Below are positions 9,103 to 17,917 of a stretch of DNA of 64,000 nucleotides, one piece after another (the first letter of the stretch is position 1; each line of letters begins with the position of its first letter). The position numbers were made by a program, and so were the translations under genes. A model generated the notes under the pieces. That model was not told the origin of the DNA and did no database searches. It saw only the letters and a list, made by a program, of their open reading frames with translations. The DNA is taken from the NCBI RefSeq assembly GCF_039523615.1, contig NZ_BAAAFQ010000001.1, forward strand, positions 1 to 64,000, in the 5' to 3' direction. The stretch comes from Psychrosphaera haliotis. Its GTDB lineage: Bacteria; Pseudomonadota; Gammaproteobacteria; Enterobacterales; Alteromonadaceae.

Positions 9103-9312
9103 TTACTTTTCATCAAGTTTTATGTTGGTTGCATGCAGACCCTTAGGTCCTTCACTCAAATCAAACTCGACCTCTTGGCCTGCTTTCAGAGTTTTATAAC
9201 CGTCCATAGTTATTGTTGAAAAGTGCGCAAAGATATCTTCTTCTTTGCCATCTTCACGAATAAATCCAAAACCTTTAGCGTTGTTGAACCATTTGACTTT
9301 GCCGACTGCCAT
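9103..9312 (-). CDS. cspD: Cold-shock-domain protein CspD
   Basis: A 69-residue single-stranded nucleic-acid binding protein. RNP1 is KGFGFI (13-18) and RNP2 is DIFAHF (26-31). In E. coli CspD inhibits replication and is made in stationary phase. It is assigned to CspD rather than another Csp because it matches CspD through TLKAGQ and GPKG and lies divergent from clpS-clpA, the conserved gammaproteobacterial position. A 50-base imperfect inverted repeat lies 29-78 bases upstream of the start and may shape the mRNA leader. Confidence 0.88.
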   Translation of the reverse strand: MAVGKVKWFNNAKGFGFIREDGKEEDIFAHFSTITMDGYKTLKAGQEVEFDLSEGPKGLHATNIKLDEK

Positions 9313-9340
9313 ACTTCTACTTCCTTATTTAGAATTAAAC

Positions 9341-9390
9341 CAGTGATTAATCATTCCGTGAACAACTGGCTCACGTTTAATCAATGACTG
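9341..9390 (-). promoter_or_regulatory. Large inverted repeat in the cspD leader
   Basis: Three nested pairings are visible: CAGT/ACTG at the base, TGATTAA (9344-9350) with TTAATCA (9377-9383), and CGTGA (9357-9361) with TCACG (9371-9375). The structure lies directly upstream of cspD and would be in its 5' untranslated RNA if transcription starts beyond 9390. It could be a structured RNA or a protein-binding site. Confidence 0.45.
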
Positions 9391-9501
9391 TAGATAAATT
9401 AGTCAATTAAACTGATTTTTACAAGTACGAATTGTTAAATGTTATAAAAGTTTTTATATATACTAAATAAATAAGCAAATTTAATGGAGCAAAAGGGGCG
9501 T

Positions 9502-9822
9502 ATGCCAAAATTAAGTAACAATGATCACAATTCTGATTTTGTAAAGGAAGCATCTAAGTCTAAACTTAAAAGACCACCAATGTACAAGGTGATCTTGAAT
9601 AATGATGATTACACCCCCATGGACTTTGTAGTGGAAGTTTTACTGAAGTTTTTTGCGATGGATCTAGAAAAAGCCAATCATATAATGTTTCGTGTCCACA
9701 AAGAGGGTAAGGCTGTTGTTGGTACATATTCGTCAGAAATTGCTGAAACAAAAGTTGCACAAGTGAACCAGTATTCCAGAGCGAGTCAGCATCCGTTGTT
9801 ATGTACAATGGAGCAAGAATAA
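9502..9822 (+). CDS. clpS: ATP-dependent Clp protease adapter ClpS
   Basis: ClpS binds proteins with destabilising N-terminal residues (Leu, Phe, Tyr, Trp) and delivers them to ClpAP. From the chosen ATG the protein has 106 residues, as in E. coli. The core PPMYKVILNNDDYTPMDFV contains the N-degron pocket residues, and HKEGKAVVG and AETKVAQVN follow. Another in-frame ATG at 9484 would add six residues. I preferred 9502 because an AAGGGG stretch precedes it while nothing like a ribosome site precedes 9484. The gene lies 26 bases ahead of clpA, in the same operon. Confidence 0.93.
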   Translation: MPKLSNNDHNSDFVKEASKSKLKRPPMYKVILNNDDYTPMDFVVEVLLKFFAMDLEKANHIMFRVHKEGKAVVGTYSSEIAETKVAQVNQYSRASQHPLLCTMEQE

Positions 9823-9848
9823 TCGTTAACATAAATAAGTAGGTGAAT

Positions 9849-12119
9849 ATGTTAAATAAAGCATTAGAAGTAACATTGAACGAAGCGTTCAGGTACGCCA
9901 AAATAAATCGCCACGAGTTTATGACAGTTGAGCACCTGCTAATGGCGCTGCTTGATAATCAAGATGCCAAAGTCGCATTAGAAGCCTGTTCAGCGGATCT
10001 AGATAAAATTCGATTAGAACTTACAGAATTTATAGCACAAACCACGCCGTATTTAGCCGAAGATGTTGATGCAGAAGAGCAAGATACGCAACCTACGTTG
10101 GGCTTCCAACGTGTATTACAACGGGCCGTATTCCACGTACAATCTTCAGGTCAGCAGGAAGTGTCAGGTGCAAATGTACTTGTCGCTATCTTTAGTGAAC
10201 AAGAATCTCATGCTGTATATGTATTAAAAAGTTTTGATATCAGTCGACTAGATATTGTGAACTACATATCTCATGGCGTTGATAACGAAGGTAGTGAAGA
10301 GGACTCTGAGAGTGCCGAAGGAAACGAAGAGTCCAGTGCAGATAGTGAGAGCAGCTTAGATAGCTTATGCACAAACCTAAATGAGACGGCAAAAGCAGGC
10401 GGCATAGACCCTCTAATTGGCAGAGAGCAAGAGCTTGAGCGTTGTGTTCAAATATTATGTCGACGCAAAAAGAACAACCCACTTTTAATTGGTGAGGCAG
10501 GCGTTGGTAAAACTGCAATTGCTGAGGGTTTAGCTTATCAAATAGTTAATGGTCAAGTACCAGACGTAATAGCAGATGCCACCGTTTATTCATTAGACAT
10601 GGGCGCATTGTTAGCAGGTACAAAGTACCGTGGCGATTTTGAAAAGCGTTTGAAAGGGCTCTTAAAGCAGCTACAAGCAAAAGAGCACGCAATACTATTC
10701 ATTGATGAGATACATACAATAATCGGCGCCGGTGCAGCCTCTGGCGGCGTAATGGATGCATCTAACTTATTAAAACCATTATTGTCAGCTGGCAAATTAC
10801 GCTGCATGGGTTCCACCACATATGGCGAATACCGAAATATATTTGAGAAAGATAAAGCTTTAGTAAGGCGTTTCCAGAAAATAGACGTGTTAGAGCCTAG
10901 TATTGAAGATACCACTAAGATTTTAATAGGCTTAAAAGATAAATACGAAAAGCATCATGGTGTTAAATACACAAATGCGGCACTTCGTTCGGCGGCTGAG
11001 CTATCAGCAAGGTATATTAATGAACGTCATCTACCTGACAAGGCGATTGACGTAATAGATGAAGCTGGTGCAAATCAGAAGGTACTGCCTAAGTCTAAAC
11101 GTAAAAAACAAATCAACGTTTCAGTCATTGAGCAAATCATTGCCAAAATTGCACGTATTCCTGAAAAGTCTGTATCGCAATCAGATAAAGATGTTCTGAA
11201 AAATGTAGACAGGGACCTTAAACTAGCCGTATTTGGTCAGGACAAGGCGGTTGACTCACTTACATCAGCTATTAGGCTTGCAAGAGCTGGGCTTGGTAAT
11301 GAAAATAAACCAGTAGGTAGTTTCTTATTCGCTGGCCCAACGGGTGTAGGTAAAACAGAGGTTACAAAACAGCTAAGTAAAGTATTGGGTATTGAGTTAG
11401 TTCGTTTTGACATGTCTGAATACATGGAGCCGCATGCCGTGAGCCGATTAATAGGCGCGCCTCCTGGTTATGTTGGTTTTGATCAAGGCGGCTTATTAAC
11501 GGATGCTGTTTTAAAACATCCTCATTGTGTTGTTTTACTAGATGAAATTGAAAAAGCTCATTCAGATGTCTTTAATGTACTACTGCAAGTTATGGATCAT
11601 GGTACGTTGACGGATAACAATGGTCGTAAAGCTGATTTCCGAAACGTTATTTTGGTTATGACGACTAACGCAGGTGTCCAAGAGACCACGAGAAAGTCTA
11701 TCGGTTTTGCGCAGCAAGATAATAGTACTGATGCCATGGTTGAGATTAATAGAGTATTCTCACCTGAATTTAGAAACAGGCTTGATGACATAGTTTGGTT
11801 TAACCATTTAGATAAAAAAGTCATCGAAAGAGTGGTTGATAAGTTTATTGTTGAGTTGCAATCACAGTTAGATGCAAAACAAGTGGAGTTAAATGTAACA
11901 GATGAAGCTCGTCATTGGTTTGCTGAAAATGGCTATGACAAGGATATGGGCGCAAGACCTATGTCTCGTTTGATACAAGATAAGCTTAGAAAGCCGTTAG
12001 CGAATGAAGTTTTATTTGGTGATTTAGCTGAAGGCGGGAAAGTCGCTATAAGCGTAAAAGACAAAGAACTTTCTTTTGAATTTACAAGCAAAGCGAAATT
12101 AGTAAAAGAGCCGAGTTAA
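9849..12119 (+). CDS. clpA: ATP-dependent Clp protease ATPase subunit ClpA
   Basis: ClpA is the hexameric AAA+ unfoldase that feeds substrates to the ClpP peptidase. The 756-residue product has the N-domain that docks ClpS (1-145), a low-complexity acidic linker rich in Glu and Ser (about 145-170), D1 with Walker A GEAGVGKT at 215-222, and D2 with Walker A GPTGVGKT at 496-503. The start is the ATG at 9849, giving MLNKALEV, which aligns with E. coli MLNQELEL. A GTG two codons upstream is also open but less likely. It follows clpS and ends in a terminator shared with infA. clpP itself is not in the window. Confidence 0.97.
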   Translation: MLNKALEVTLNEAFRYAKINRHEFMTVEHLLMALLDNQDAKVALEACSADLDKIRLELTEFIAQTTPYLAEDVDAEEQDTQPTLGFQRVLQRAVFHVQSSGQQEVSGANVLVAIFSEQESHAVYVLKSFDISRLDIVNYISHGVDNEGSEEDSESAEGNEESSADSESSLDSLCTNLNETAKAGGIDPLIGREQELERCVQILCRRKKNNPLLIGEAGVGKTAIAEGLAYQIVNGQVPDVIADATVYSLDMGALLAGTKYRGDFEKRLKGLLKQLQAKEHAILFIDEIHTIIGAGAASGGVMDASNLLKPLLSAGKLRCMGSTTYGEYRNIFEKDKALVRRFQKIDVLEPSIEDTTKILIGLKDKYEKHHGVKYTNAALRSAAELSARYINERHLPDKAIDVIDEAGANQKVLPKSKRKKQINVSVIEQIIAKIARIPEKSVSQSDKDVLKNVDRDLKLAVFGQDKAVDSLTSAIRLARAGLGNENKPVGSFLFAGPTGVGKTEVTKQLSKVLGIELVRFDMSEYMEPHAVSRLIGAPPGYVGFDQGGLLTDAVLKHPHCVVLLDEIEKAHSDVFNVLLQVMDHGTLTDNNGRKADFRNVILVMTTNAGVQETTRKSIGFAQQDNSTDAMVEINRVFSPEFRNRLDDIVWFNHLDKKVIERVVDKFIVELQSQLDAKQVELNVTDEARHWFAENGYDKDMGARPMSRLIQDKLRKPLANEVLFGDLAEGGKVAISVKDKELSFEFTSKAKLVKEPS

Positions 12120-12133
12120 AAACGACTAGGCAT

Positions 12134-12162
12134 AAAAAAACCGAGCAATGCTCGGTTTTTTA
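12134..12162. terminator. Bidirectional terminator between clpA and infA
   Basis: The stem CCGAGC/GCTCGG with an AAT loop has seven A bases before it and a T run after it, so it is usable by both convergent transcripts. Confidence 0.9.
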
Positions 12163-12189
12163 ATATCCAACTCTAAATAAACTTAATTA

Positions 12190-12408
12190 TTAACGAGCTC
12201 GGAATGTAATACGACCTTTTGATAAGTCATATGGTGTCATTTCAACAGTAACTTTGTCACCTGTTAAAATTCTAATGTAGTGCTTACGCATCTTTCCGGA
12301 AATGTGTGCTGTCACAACGTGACCATTTTCTAATTCAACACGGAACATAGTATTAGGCAGGGTATCTAAGATAGTACCTTGCATTTCAATAACGTCTTCT
12401 TTCGCCAT
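12190..12408 (-). CDS. infA: Translation initiation factor IF-1
   Basis: IF-1 binds the A site of the 30S subunit and helps IF-2 and IF-3 in initiation. The protein has 72 residues from the ATG at 12408, the standard length, and is a single OB-fold (MAKEDVIEMQGT ... LSKGRITFRAR). The frame is open 20 codons further upstream, but that extension is not part of the family. GAGG about 11 bases upstream is the likely ribosome site. It lies between clpA and bpt-aat, as in many gammaproteobacteria. Confidence 0.97.
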   Translation of the reverse strand: MAKEDVIEMQGTILDTLPNTMFRVELENGHVVTAHISGKMRKHYIRILTGDKVTVEMTPYDLSKGRITFRAR

Positions 12409-12503
12409 TAAGCGTATAACCTCTGGGATTTCGTTAAGCGTATAAAAATAAGCGCAGATTTTGCCCAAAAAGCTCCATAAAGTAAAGGTAATATCACAAT
12501 TAA

Positions 12504-13205
12504 TTATAAGCTTTTTACTTCAACCCAATTTGTGTCGTGTAACACTTGGAAAGGTTTGAAGTTTGTTTTGTAGTTCATCTTAGCGCAAGCTTGAATATAA
12601 TAGCCTAAGTAAAGCCATTGTTTATGTAACACTGATGCATAATCAATTTGTTTTAATACAATCAATGTTCCAAGAGAGTACTTGTCGTAGTCTGGGTCAA
12701 AAAAAGTATAAACCGCAGATAGCGCATCATTCGTCTCATCACCTATGCCTACCGCAATGATTTTGTCTCCATCATAAACTTCAACAAAATAAGGGGTTAG
12801 CCAATCACAATTAGTAAAACTATCTAATTGAGACGGTTCAGCGGGGTACATTGTACCATCTTCGTGCCTTTTATTAATGTATTTTTCAAAAAGTGGGTAA
12901 TAGTTTTCAGATACCACATGGGAAATCCTTACATCAAAGTTTTTACACTTGTTTATTAACCGCTTTTGACTTTTTGAAGGTTGAAAAGAGTGTGTTGCTA
13001 CTCTAATAGATTTACATTCGTTACAGTCATCGCAATGTGGTTTATAAGCCATACTTTCAGACCTGCGAAAGCCATTGGATTGTAAAATGCTATAAATCTC
13101 TGGGGATAATGGCAACTCGTCGGCATAAAAAAGCAATCTTTCTTGATGGTCAGGGAGATAGCTACAAGGAAATGTTTTTGAGAGAGCGAACTTTAATGAA
13201 GGCAT
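12504..13205 (-). CDS. bpt: Aspartate/glutamate leucyltransferase (Bpt, ATE family)
   Basis: Bpt moves leucine from Leu-tRNA onto proteins that begin with Asp or Glu, creating an N-degron read by ClpS. The 233-residue protein has the ATE-family N-terminal cysteine motif (CSYLPD, C14) and the CDDCNECKSIRV cluster near residue 60, followed by the GNAT-like C-terminal domain with FDPDYDKYSLGTL. Earlier annotations call it arginyltransferase; the bacterial Bpt branch uses leucine. It starts 2 bases after aat ends, so the two are translated together. Confidence 0.94.
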   Translation of the reverse strand: MPSLKFALSKTFPCSYLPDHQERLLFYADELPLSPEIYSILQSNGFRRSESMAYKPHCDDCNECKSIRVATHSFQPSKSQKRLINKCKNFDVRISHVVSENYYPLFEKYINKRHEDGTMYPAEPSQLDSFTNCDWLTPYFVEVYDGDKIIAVGIGDETNDALSAVYTFFDPDYDKYSLGTLIVLKQIDYASVLHKQWLYLGYYIQACAKMNYKTNFKPFQVLHDTNWVEVKSL

Positions 13206-13207
13206 TA

Positions 13208-13945
13208 TTAATCTTTAAAATTTAAAAACGAGGCATTAGATGCCTGTTCTTCTAATAAGTTTGGAGACAGATTTTGCGCGCTAGCTGTGTTAAGCCTATC
13301 GATAAACCAACGTCTGGACACTGTTTTGGCTCCCATACTCATTAAATATGGATTAGCTATTTGACAATCTATAATCGCGTGCTTAATTGGAGCTAACATT
13401 TCCGCTAATCTAAGCAGTGCCACTTTAGAAGCATTTGGTTCTCTAGAAAACATAGACTCGCCACAGAAACAACTACCGATTAAAACACCGTATAAGCCAC
13501 CAACTAAAACCTTTTTGTTATCTTTGTTTTGCCAAATTTCAATAGAATGTGCAACACCCGCTTTGTGCAATTCGGAATATGCGCGGATCATTTCTGGGAA
13601 AATCCAGGTGCCATCATCAGCCCTCGGCGCAGAACACTGCCGAATAACCTCTTCAAAAGATTGGTTCATGGTGATTTGATAGTCACAGCGCTTTAAGAAC
13701 TTTTTTAACGACTTATTCACTCTTATTTGCGTAGGTTCAATTACTGCTCGAGGATCAGGAGACCACCACAATAGAGGCTCGCCCTCACTATACCAAGGAA
13801 AAATACCACTTTTATATGCGCTATGAAGCCGGTCAACTGATAAATCTCCACCTACTGCTAAAAGGCCGCCTGGCTCATCAAGAGCTTGTTGTACCGGCGG
13901 AAACCAGTTTTTGTCATCGGTTAAATAAGAAAGTGATTTAGTCAT
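13208..13945 (-). CDS. aat: Leucyl/phenylalanyl-tRNA--protein transferase
   Basis: Aat adds Leu or Phe from tRNA to proteins starting with Lys or Arg, marking them for ClpS-ClpAP. The 245-residue protein has the family signature FPPVQQALDEPGGLLAVGGD near residue 15, then GIFPWYSEGEPLLWWSPDPR, then GGLYGVLIGSCFCGESMFS in the C-terminal catalytic region. It is the first gene of the aat-bpt pair and lies 45 bases after trxB. Confidence 0.96.
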   Translation of the reverse strand: MTKSLSYLTDDKNWFPPVQQALDEPGGLLAVGGDLSVDRLHSAYKSGIFPWYSEGEPLLWWSPDPRAVIEPTQIRVNKSLKKFLKRCDYQITMNQSFEEVIRQCSAPRADDGTWIFPEMIRAYSELHKAGVAHSIEIWQNKDNKKVLVGGLYGVLIGSCFCGESMFSREPNASKVALLRLAEMLAPIKHAIIDCQIANPYLMSMGAKTVSRRWFIDRLNTASAQNLSPNLLEEQASNASFLNFKD

Positions 13946-13990
13946 ATATTAACAATAGTAAAAAGGGAGCAATATGCTCCCTAAATTTAC

Positions 13991-14941
13991 TTACTTAGCG
14001 TCTAAGTATCGTTCAGCGTCCAATGCTGCCATACAGCCTGTACCTGCTGATGTTATTGCTTGGCGGTAAATATGGTCGCACACATCACCAGCAGCAAATA
14101 CACCTTCAACACTGGTTTGTGTTGCGTTGCCGTCTAAGCCACTGTTGATTTTGATATAGCCATTATTCATGTTTAATTTGCCTTCAAACATGCCTGTGTT
14201 TGGTTTATGGCCGATGGCAATGAATACACCCATTACATCTAAATCTTCTTTGTTATCAGATTTTGTATCTTGAAGACGAACACCTGTAACACCCATGTCA
14301 TCACCTAATACTTCATCTAAAGTACGATCGGTATGAAGGATGATGTTTCCGCTTTCAACTTTATCCATTAAACGTTTAATTAAAATCTTTTCCGCTCTAA
14401 AGGTATCTCGTCTGTGGACTAAGTGAACTTCTGATGCAATATTTGATAAATATAGTGCTTCTTCAACCGCGGTATTACCTCCGCCTACAACCGCTACTTT
14501 TTGATTTCTGTAAAAGAAACCATCGCAAGTAGCGCATGCAGAAACACCTTTACCCATAAATGCCTGTTCTGAATCAAGGCCTAAGTACTGAGCGGATGCG
14601 CCAGTACAAATAATTAATGCATCACAAGTATATGAGCTTGAGTCGCCTTTGAGCGTGTATGGTTTTTTAGAAAAATCAACTTCATTGATATGATCAAATA
14701 AAATTTCTGTTTCAAATTTTTCCGCGTGCTCTTTCATACGGTCCATTAATACAGGGCCCGTTAAGTCATTTGCATCGCCAGGCCAGTTTTCAACTTCAGT
14801 AGTCGTTGTTAATTGACCACCTTGTTGCAAGCCGGTAATTAAAACCGGTTTCAAATTTGCTCGTGCAGCATAAACCGCTGCCGTGTATCCAGCTGGCCCA
14901 GAACCTAAAATAATCAAATTGTGATGTTGTACAGCGCTCAT
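13991..14941 (-). CDS. trxB: Thioredoxin reductase
   Basis: This flavoenzyme uses NADPH to reduce thioredoxin. The 316 residues match the usual length. The FAD-binding GSGPAGYTAAVYAARA is at about 13-28, the redox-active CATCDG has cysteines at 136 and 139, the NADPH site VVGGGNTAVEEALYL follows, and the C-terminal FAD motif is GVFAAGDVCDHIYRQ. GGAG precedes the ATG. It is followed on the same strand by aat. Confidence 0.97.
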   Translation of the reverse strand: MSAVQHHNLIILGSGPAGYTAAVYAARANLKPVLITGLQQGGQLTTTTEVENWPGDANDLTGPVLMDRMKEHAEKFETEILFDHINEVDFSKKPYTLKGDSSSYTCDALIICTGASAQYLGLDSEQAFMGKGVSACATCDGFFYRNQKVAVVGGGNTAVEEALYLSNIASEVHLVHRRDTFRAEKILIKRLMDKVESGNIILHTDRTLDEVLGDDMGVTGVRLQDTKSDNKEDLDVMGVFIAIGHKPNTGMFEGKLNMNNGYIKINSGLDGNATQTSVEGVFAAGDVCDHIYRQAITSAGTGCMAALDAERYLDAK

Positions 14942-15109
14942 GAAGTAACTCCGAAAAATAATATATAAACGTAATGGGGCAAATTTTATATGACATCAAG
15001 GTTAAATGTGAATTTAAATATAAAAAATAATAAAAACCTGCAAGTGTTGGTTTAAATTTGAGCAATTATGCATTAATCTCAATCAACGATTTAAATTTTG
15101 GTTATATGG

Positions 15110-15916
15110 ATGTTAAAAAAAACTGCCCTTGTTAGTCTCTTAATATTCAGTTGCTTGTCCACCGCACAGGTAAGTGAAGCTTTATATTCATCTTCAAAAA
15201 ATAACGCGGATGCTAACAACGAGTTAGAGCTTGTTGTTGGTGTTGAAGATGTTGCCTATTTCCCTTTGTTCGATTTTTTTACTGGCTCACCAACCTTTAC
15301 CACTGAGCTTCTAGATGAGTTTGCATCACAAAACAACTATAAATTTATATATTACCCTATGCCTGTTAAACGCTTTGGCATGTGGTTATTTGAAAAAGAC
15401 ATCGATTTAAAATTCCCAGATAATTCCAGATGGAATGAATCAGAAGAGATCAATAAGTTAGCTAAAGATAAATTAACATATAGTGATACCGTACTTAATT
15501 TAGTGGCGGGCACAATAACGGTAGACCCAAGTGTTGATGATACCCAAGATATTAAAGTTCTAGGAACGTTATTGGGCTTTTTTCCGACATTGTGGATTGA
15601 GCATATTAGCAATAATTCAGTTAAGCTCTACGAAACCTCTTCTACGTTAATGTTGCTTCAGCAATTGGTTAGGGGACAACTTGATGCTGTGAACCTTGAG
15701 CCAAATGTAGTTAACCATTATTTAAGAAAGTTAAATAAACCTAGAGTAACCATTAATAAAAACTTCAAATATGAAATTTATTCCTATCACTTATCTACTC
15801 GACAACACCCAAGAGTGATTGCACAGTTCAATGAGTTTTTAAAAAATAATAAAAGCTTTGTTGAAGGTCTTAAGAAAAAATACCAAATCCTCGACCCTGA
15901 AGAGTATATTCGTTAA
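15110..15916 (+). CDS. Periplasmic solute-binding-like protein
   Basis: A 268-residue exported protein with a signal peptide over about residues 1-19. The mature part (LELVVGVEDVAYFPLFDF ..., with a second lobe containing LEPNVVNHYLRKLNK) resembles the type 3 solute-binding fold of polar amino-acid transporters. No ABC permease or ATPase gene lies nearby, so it may act as a sensor or orphan binding protein. I chose the ATG at 15110, giving MLKKTALVSLLIF; a TTG four codons upstream is possible. No clear ribosome-binding site is visible for either. Confidence 0.6.
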   Translation: MLKKTALVSLLIFSCLSTAQVSEALYSSSKNNADANNELELVVGVEDVAYFPLFDFFTGSPTFTTELLDEFASQNNYKFIYYPMPVKRFGMWLFEKDIDLKFPDNSRWNESEEINKLAKDKLTYSDTVLNLVAGTITVDPSVDDTQDIKVLGTLLGFFPTLWIEHISNNSVKLYETSSTLMLLQQLVRGQLDAVNLEPNVVNHYLRKLNKPRVTINKNFKYEIYSYHLSTRQHPRVIAQFNEFLKNNKSFVEGLKKKYQILDPEEYIR

Positions 15917-16008
15917 CAGCTTAGTTATATTAAATGGTTAGTTACATTAAATGGGTAGATAACCTTTCCGATAGCGGCAGTAAGCGTCAATCGAACCCAA
16001 AGACAATA

Positions 16009-16034
16009 AAAAGCCAGCATAAGCTGGCTTCTCA
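16009..16034 (-). terminator. Terminator behind ald
   Basis: The stem AGCCAGC/GCTGGCT with a four-base loop is followed on the minus strand by TTTTTATTG. It lies between convergent genes and mainly serves ald. Confidence 0.8.
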
Positions 16035-16059
16035 AATGAATAACTAATTAAACGATACG

Positions 16060-17190
16060 TTACATTGCAAGCGCCGCTGTCGCGTCCATGTACTCTAAGT
16101 TTAGTTCTTCGCCCAATGCATCAACAACGGCTTTATAAGTCACTTTGCCTTTATGAACGTTCAAACCTGCTAGTAGATTTTTATCATCCAACATCGCTTT
16201 GGCCGGACCTTTGTTAGCCAATGCTAAACCAAATGGTAAAGTAGCATTGTTTAGGGCAATCGTAGATGTACGTGCTACACCACCAGGCATGTTTGCAACA
16301 CAATAGTGAACAACATCGTCAATCACATAAGTTGGATCTTGGTGTGTAGTGGCTTTTGAAGTTTCAAAACAGCCGCCTTGGTCAATCGCAACGTCAACCA
16401 AAACAGATCCTGGTTTCATGTTTTTAATATGCTCTTTTGTAATTAACTTAGGTGCTGCTGCACCTGGAATTAATACAGCGCCAACAACTAAGTCAGCTTT
16501 TGCTGTGTAATCGTCCAAAGCATCAACAGTAGAATATACTGTTTTAACCGTACCACGGAAAATATCGTCTAATTGACGAAGGCGAGGTAATGAACGATCA
16601 AGAATAGTTACGTCAGCACCCATACCAACAGCCATTTTAGCTGCGTTTGTACCAACAACTCCACCACCAACAACAACTACTTTTGCTGGAGCTACACCAG
16701 GTACACCACCTAATAATGTGCCGCTACCGCCTTGTGCTTTTTCTAAATGATGCGCACCAGCTTGAATAGACATACGTCCAGCAACTTCACTCATAGGAGC
16801 TAGTAAAGGTAAACCGCCTGCATTATCAGTAACTGTTTCGTAGGCAATACAGGTAGCGCCAGATGCTACTAATAGTTCAGTTTGCGTTGGATCCGGAGCA
16901 AGGTGAAGGTAAGTATAAAGAGTTTGACCTTCACGAAGCATTTTACACTCGTTTGGTTGTGGCTCTTTTACTTTTACAATCATGTCAGCAGTCGCAAAAA
17001 TCTCTTCTGCTGTATTAATGATTTCAGCACCGGCGTTAATATAGTCTTCGTTATAAAAACCAATTGACGCGCCTGCGTTTGTTTCAATAATTACTTTATG
17101 TCCATGGGCAACAAACTCTTTTGCAGCCGCTGGAGTCAAACCTACACGGTACTCGTGATTTTTAATCTCTTTAGGAACACCAACAATCAT
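16060..17190 (-). CDS. ald: Alanine dehydrogenase
   Basis: The enzyme interconverts L-alanine and pyruvate plus ammonia using NAD. The 376-residue protein opens with MIVGVPKEIKNHEYRVGLTP, carries the substrate-binding lysine and arginine region in the first 100 residues, the NAD motif VVVGGGVVGTNAAKMAVGMG near 175, and the NMPGGVARTSTIALNNATLP signature near 300. AAAAGG lies before the ATG. It is divergent from an lrp gene, as in Shewanella and Vibrio, so control by that Lrp protein is likely. Confidence 0.96.
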   Translation of the reverse strand: MIVGVPKEIKNHEYRVGLTPAAAKEFVAHGHKVIIETNAGASIGFYNEDYINAGAEIINTAEEIFATADMIVKVKEPQPNECKMLREGQTLYTYLHLAPDPTQTELLVASGATCIAYETVTDNAGGLPLLAPMSEVAGRMSIQAGAHHLEKAQGGSGTLLGGVPGVAPAKVVVVGGGVVGTNAAKMAVGMGADVTILDRSLPRLRQLDDIFRGTVKTVYSTVDALDDYTAKADLVVGAVLIPGAAAPKLITKEHIKNMKPGSVLVDVAIDQGGCFETSKATTHQDPTYVIDDVVHYCVANMPGGVARTSTIALNNATLPFGLALANKGPAKAMLDDKNLLAGLNVHKGKVTYKAVVDALGEELNLEYMDATAALAM

Positions 17191-17332
17191 CTTATTTACC
17201 TTTTCTATTAGTAGATAGTTTGTCTATCAAATTTTGGCGACATTATATGGATGTAATATCAAAATTAATGACTGTTATTTCACTAAATACAGGATATTAT
17301 TCTGATACATATTGTGCTGCCGAGATATTTAA

Positions 17333-17794
17333 ATGCTGGATAGAATAGATAAGAAGATATTAGTCGAACTTCAAAAAAATGGTCGAATATCCAATATAGA
17401 TTTGAGCAAAAAGATTGGACTTAGCCCAACCCCTTGTTTAGAAAGAGTAAGAAGATTAGAAAAGAAGGGCGTCATTGAAGGTTATCAAGCGGTTGTTAAT
17501 GCTGAGGCTGTTGGTGCCAACATGCTTGTGTTTGTGGAAATTACTTTAGAAAAAACCGCACAAGACGTGTTTAGCGACTTTTCTAAAGCGGTAGAAACCT
17601 TCGACGAAATTTTAGAATGTCATTTAGTGTCAGGCAGTTTTGATTACCTGTTAAAGACCAGAGTTAAAAATATGTCTTCGTATCGTAAATTACTCGGCGA
17701 TACGTTATTAAAATTACCAAGCGTGAGTGCGTCTAGAACCTATGTGGTAATGGAAGAAGTAAAGGCAAACAAGCCAATGCCTATATATATTTAA
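17333..17794 (+). CDS. lrp: Leucine-responsive regulatory protein (Lrp/AsnC family)
   Basis: A 153-residue regulator with an N-terminal winged helix-turn-helix (LSKKIGLSPTPCLERVRRLE, about 24-43) and a C-terminal ligand-binding RAM domain. Members of this family sense leucine or alanine and control amino-acid metabolism. Its place between ald and ftsK is the canonical lrp locus. The AGATAG/CTATC inverted repeat at 17213-17228, just upstream of ald, is one possible local operator. Confidence 0.92.
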   Translation: MLDRIDKKILVELQKNGRISNIDLSKKIGLSPTPCLERVRRLEKKGVIEGYQAVVNAEAVGANMLVFVEITLEKTAQDVFSDFSKAVETFDEILECHLVSGSFDYLLKTRVKNMSSYRKLLGDTLLKLPSVSASRTYVVMEEVKANKPMPIYI

Positions 17795-17860
17795 CAATGA
17801 AAAATAACACTTTTTAGAATAAAAACGCGATGAAAAAGTGTGAATAATTTGATAGATTAG

Positions 17861-17905
17861 ACAGGCTCTTATCAATAACACTTTTCAATAATAACAAAGA
17901 GCCTG
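17861..17905 (+). promoter_or_regulatory. Inverted repeat at the ftsK ribosome-binding site
   Basis: CAGGCTCTT (17861-17869) and AAGAGCCTG (17897-17905) are perfect 9-base complements. The right arm runs into the GGAG that precedes the TTG start of ftsK. In the mRNA this could fold into a stem with a 27-base loop next to the ribosome site and limit initiation. No function is established. Confidence 0.4.
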
Positions 17906-17917
17906 GAGAAGTAAGTT

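Noticed and set aside
12409..12468. 20-codon N-terminal extension of infA
   Set aside because: IF-1 is invariant in length and starts MAKEDV; the extension is not found in the family.
13037..13225. 62-codon frame opposite bpt
   Set aside because: It is antisense to a well-supported gene and shows no ribosome site or recognisable product.
17213..17260. Possible HexR-like site near ald (ATGTAATATCAAAATTAA)
   Set aside because: The right half does not form ATTACA at the correct distance and ald is not a sugar gene; I left only the separate AGATAG/CTATC repeat as a weak Lrp-site idea.
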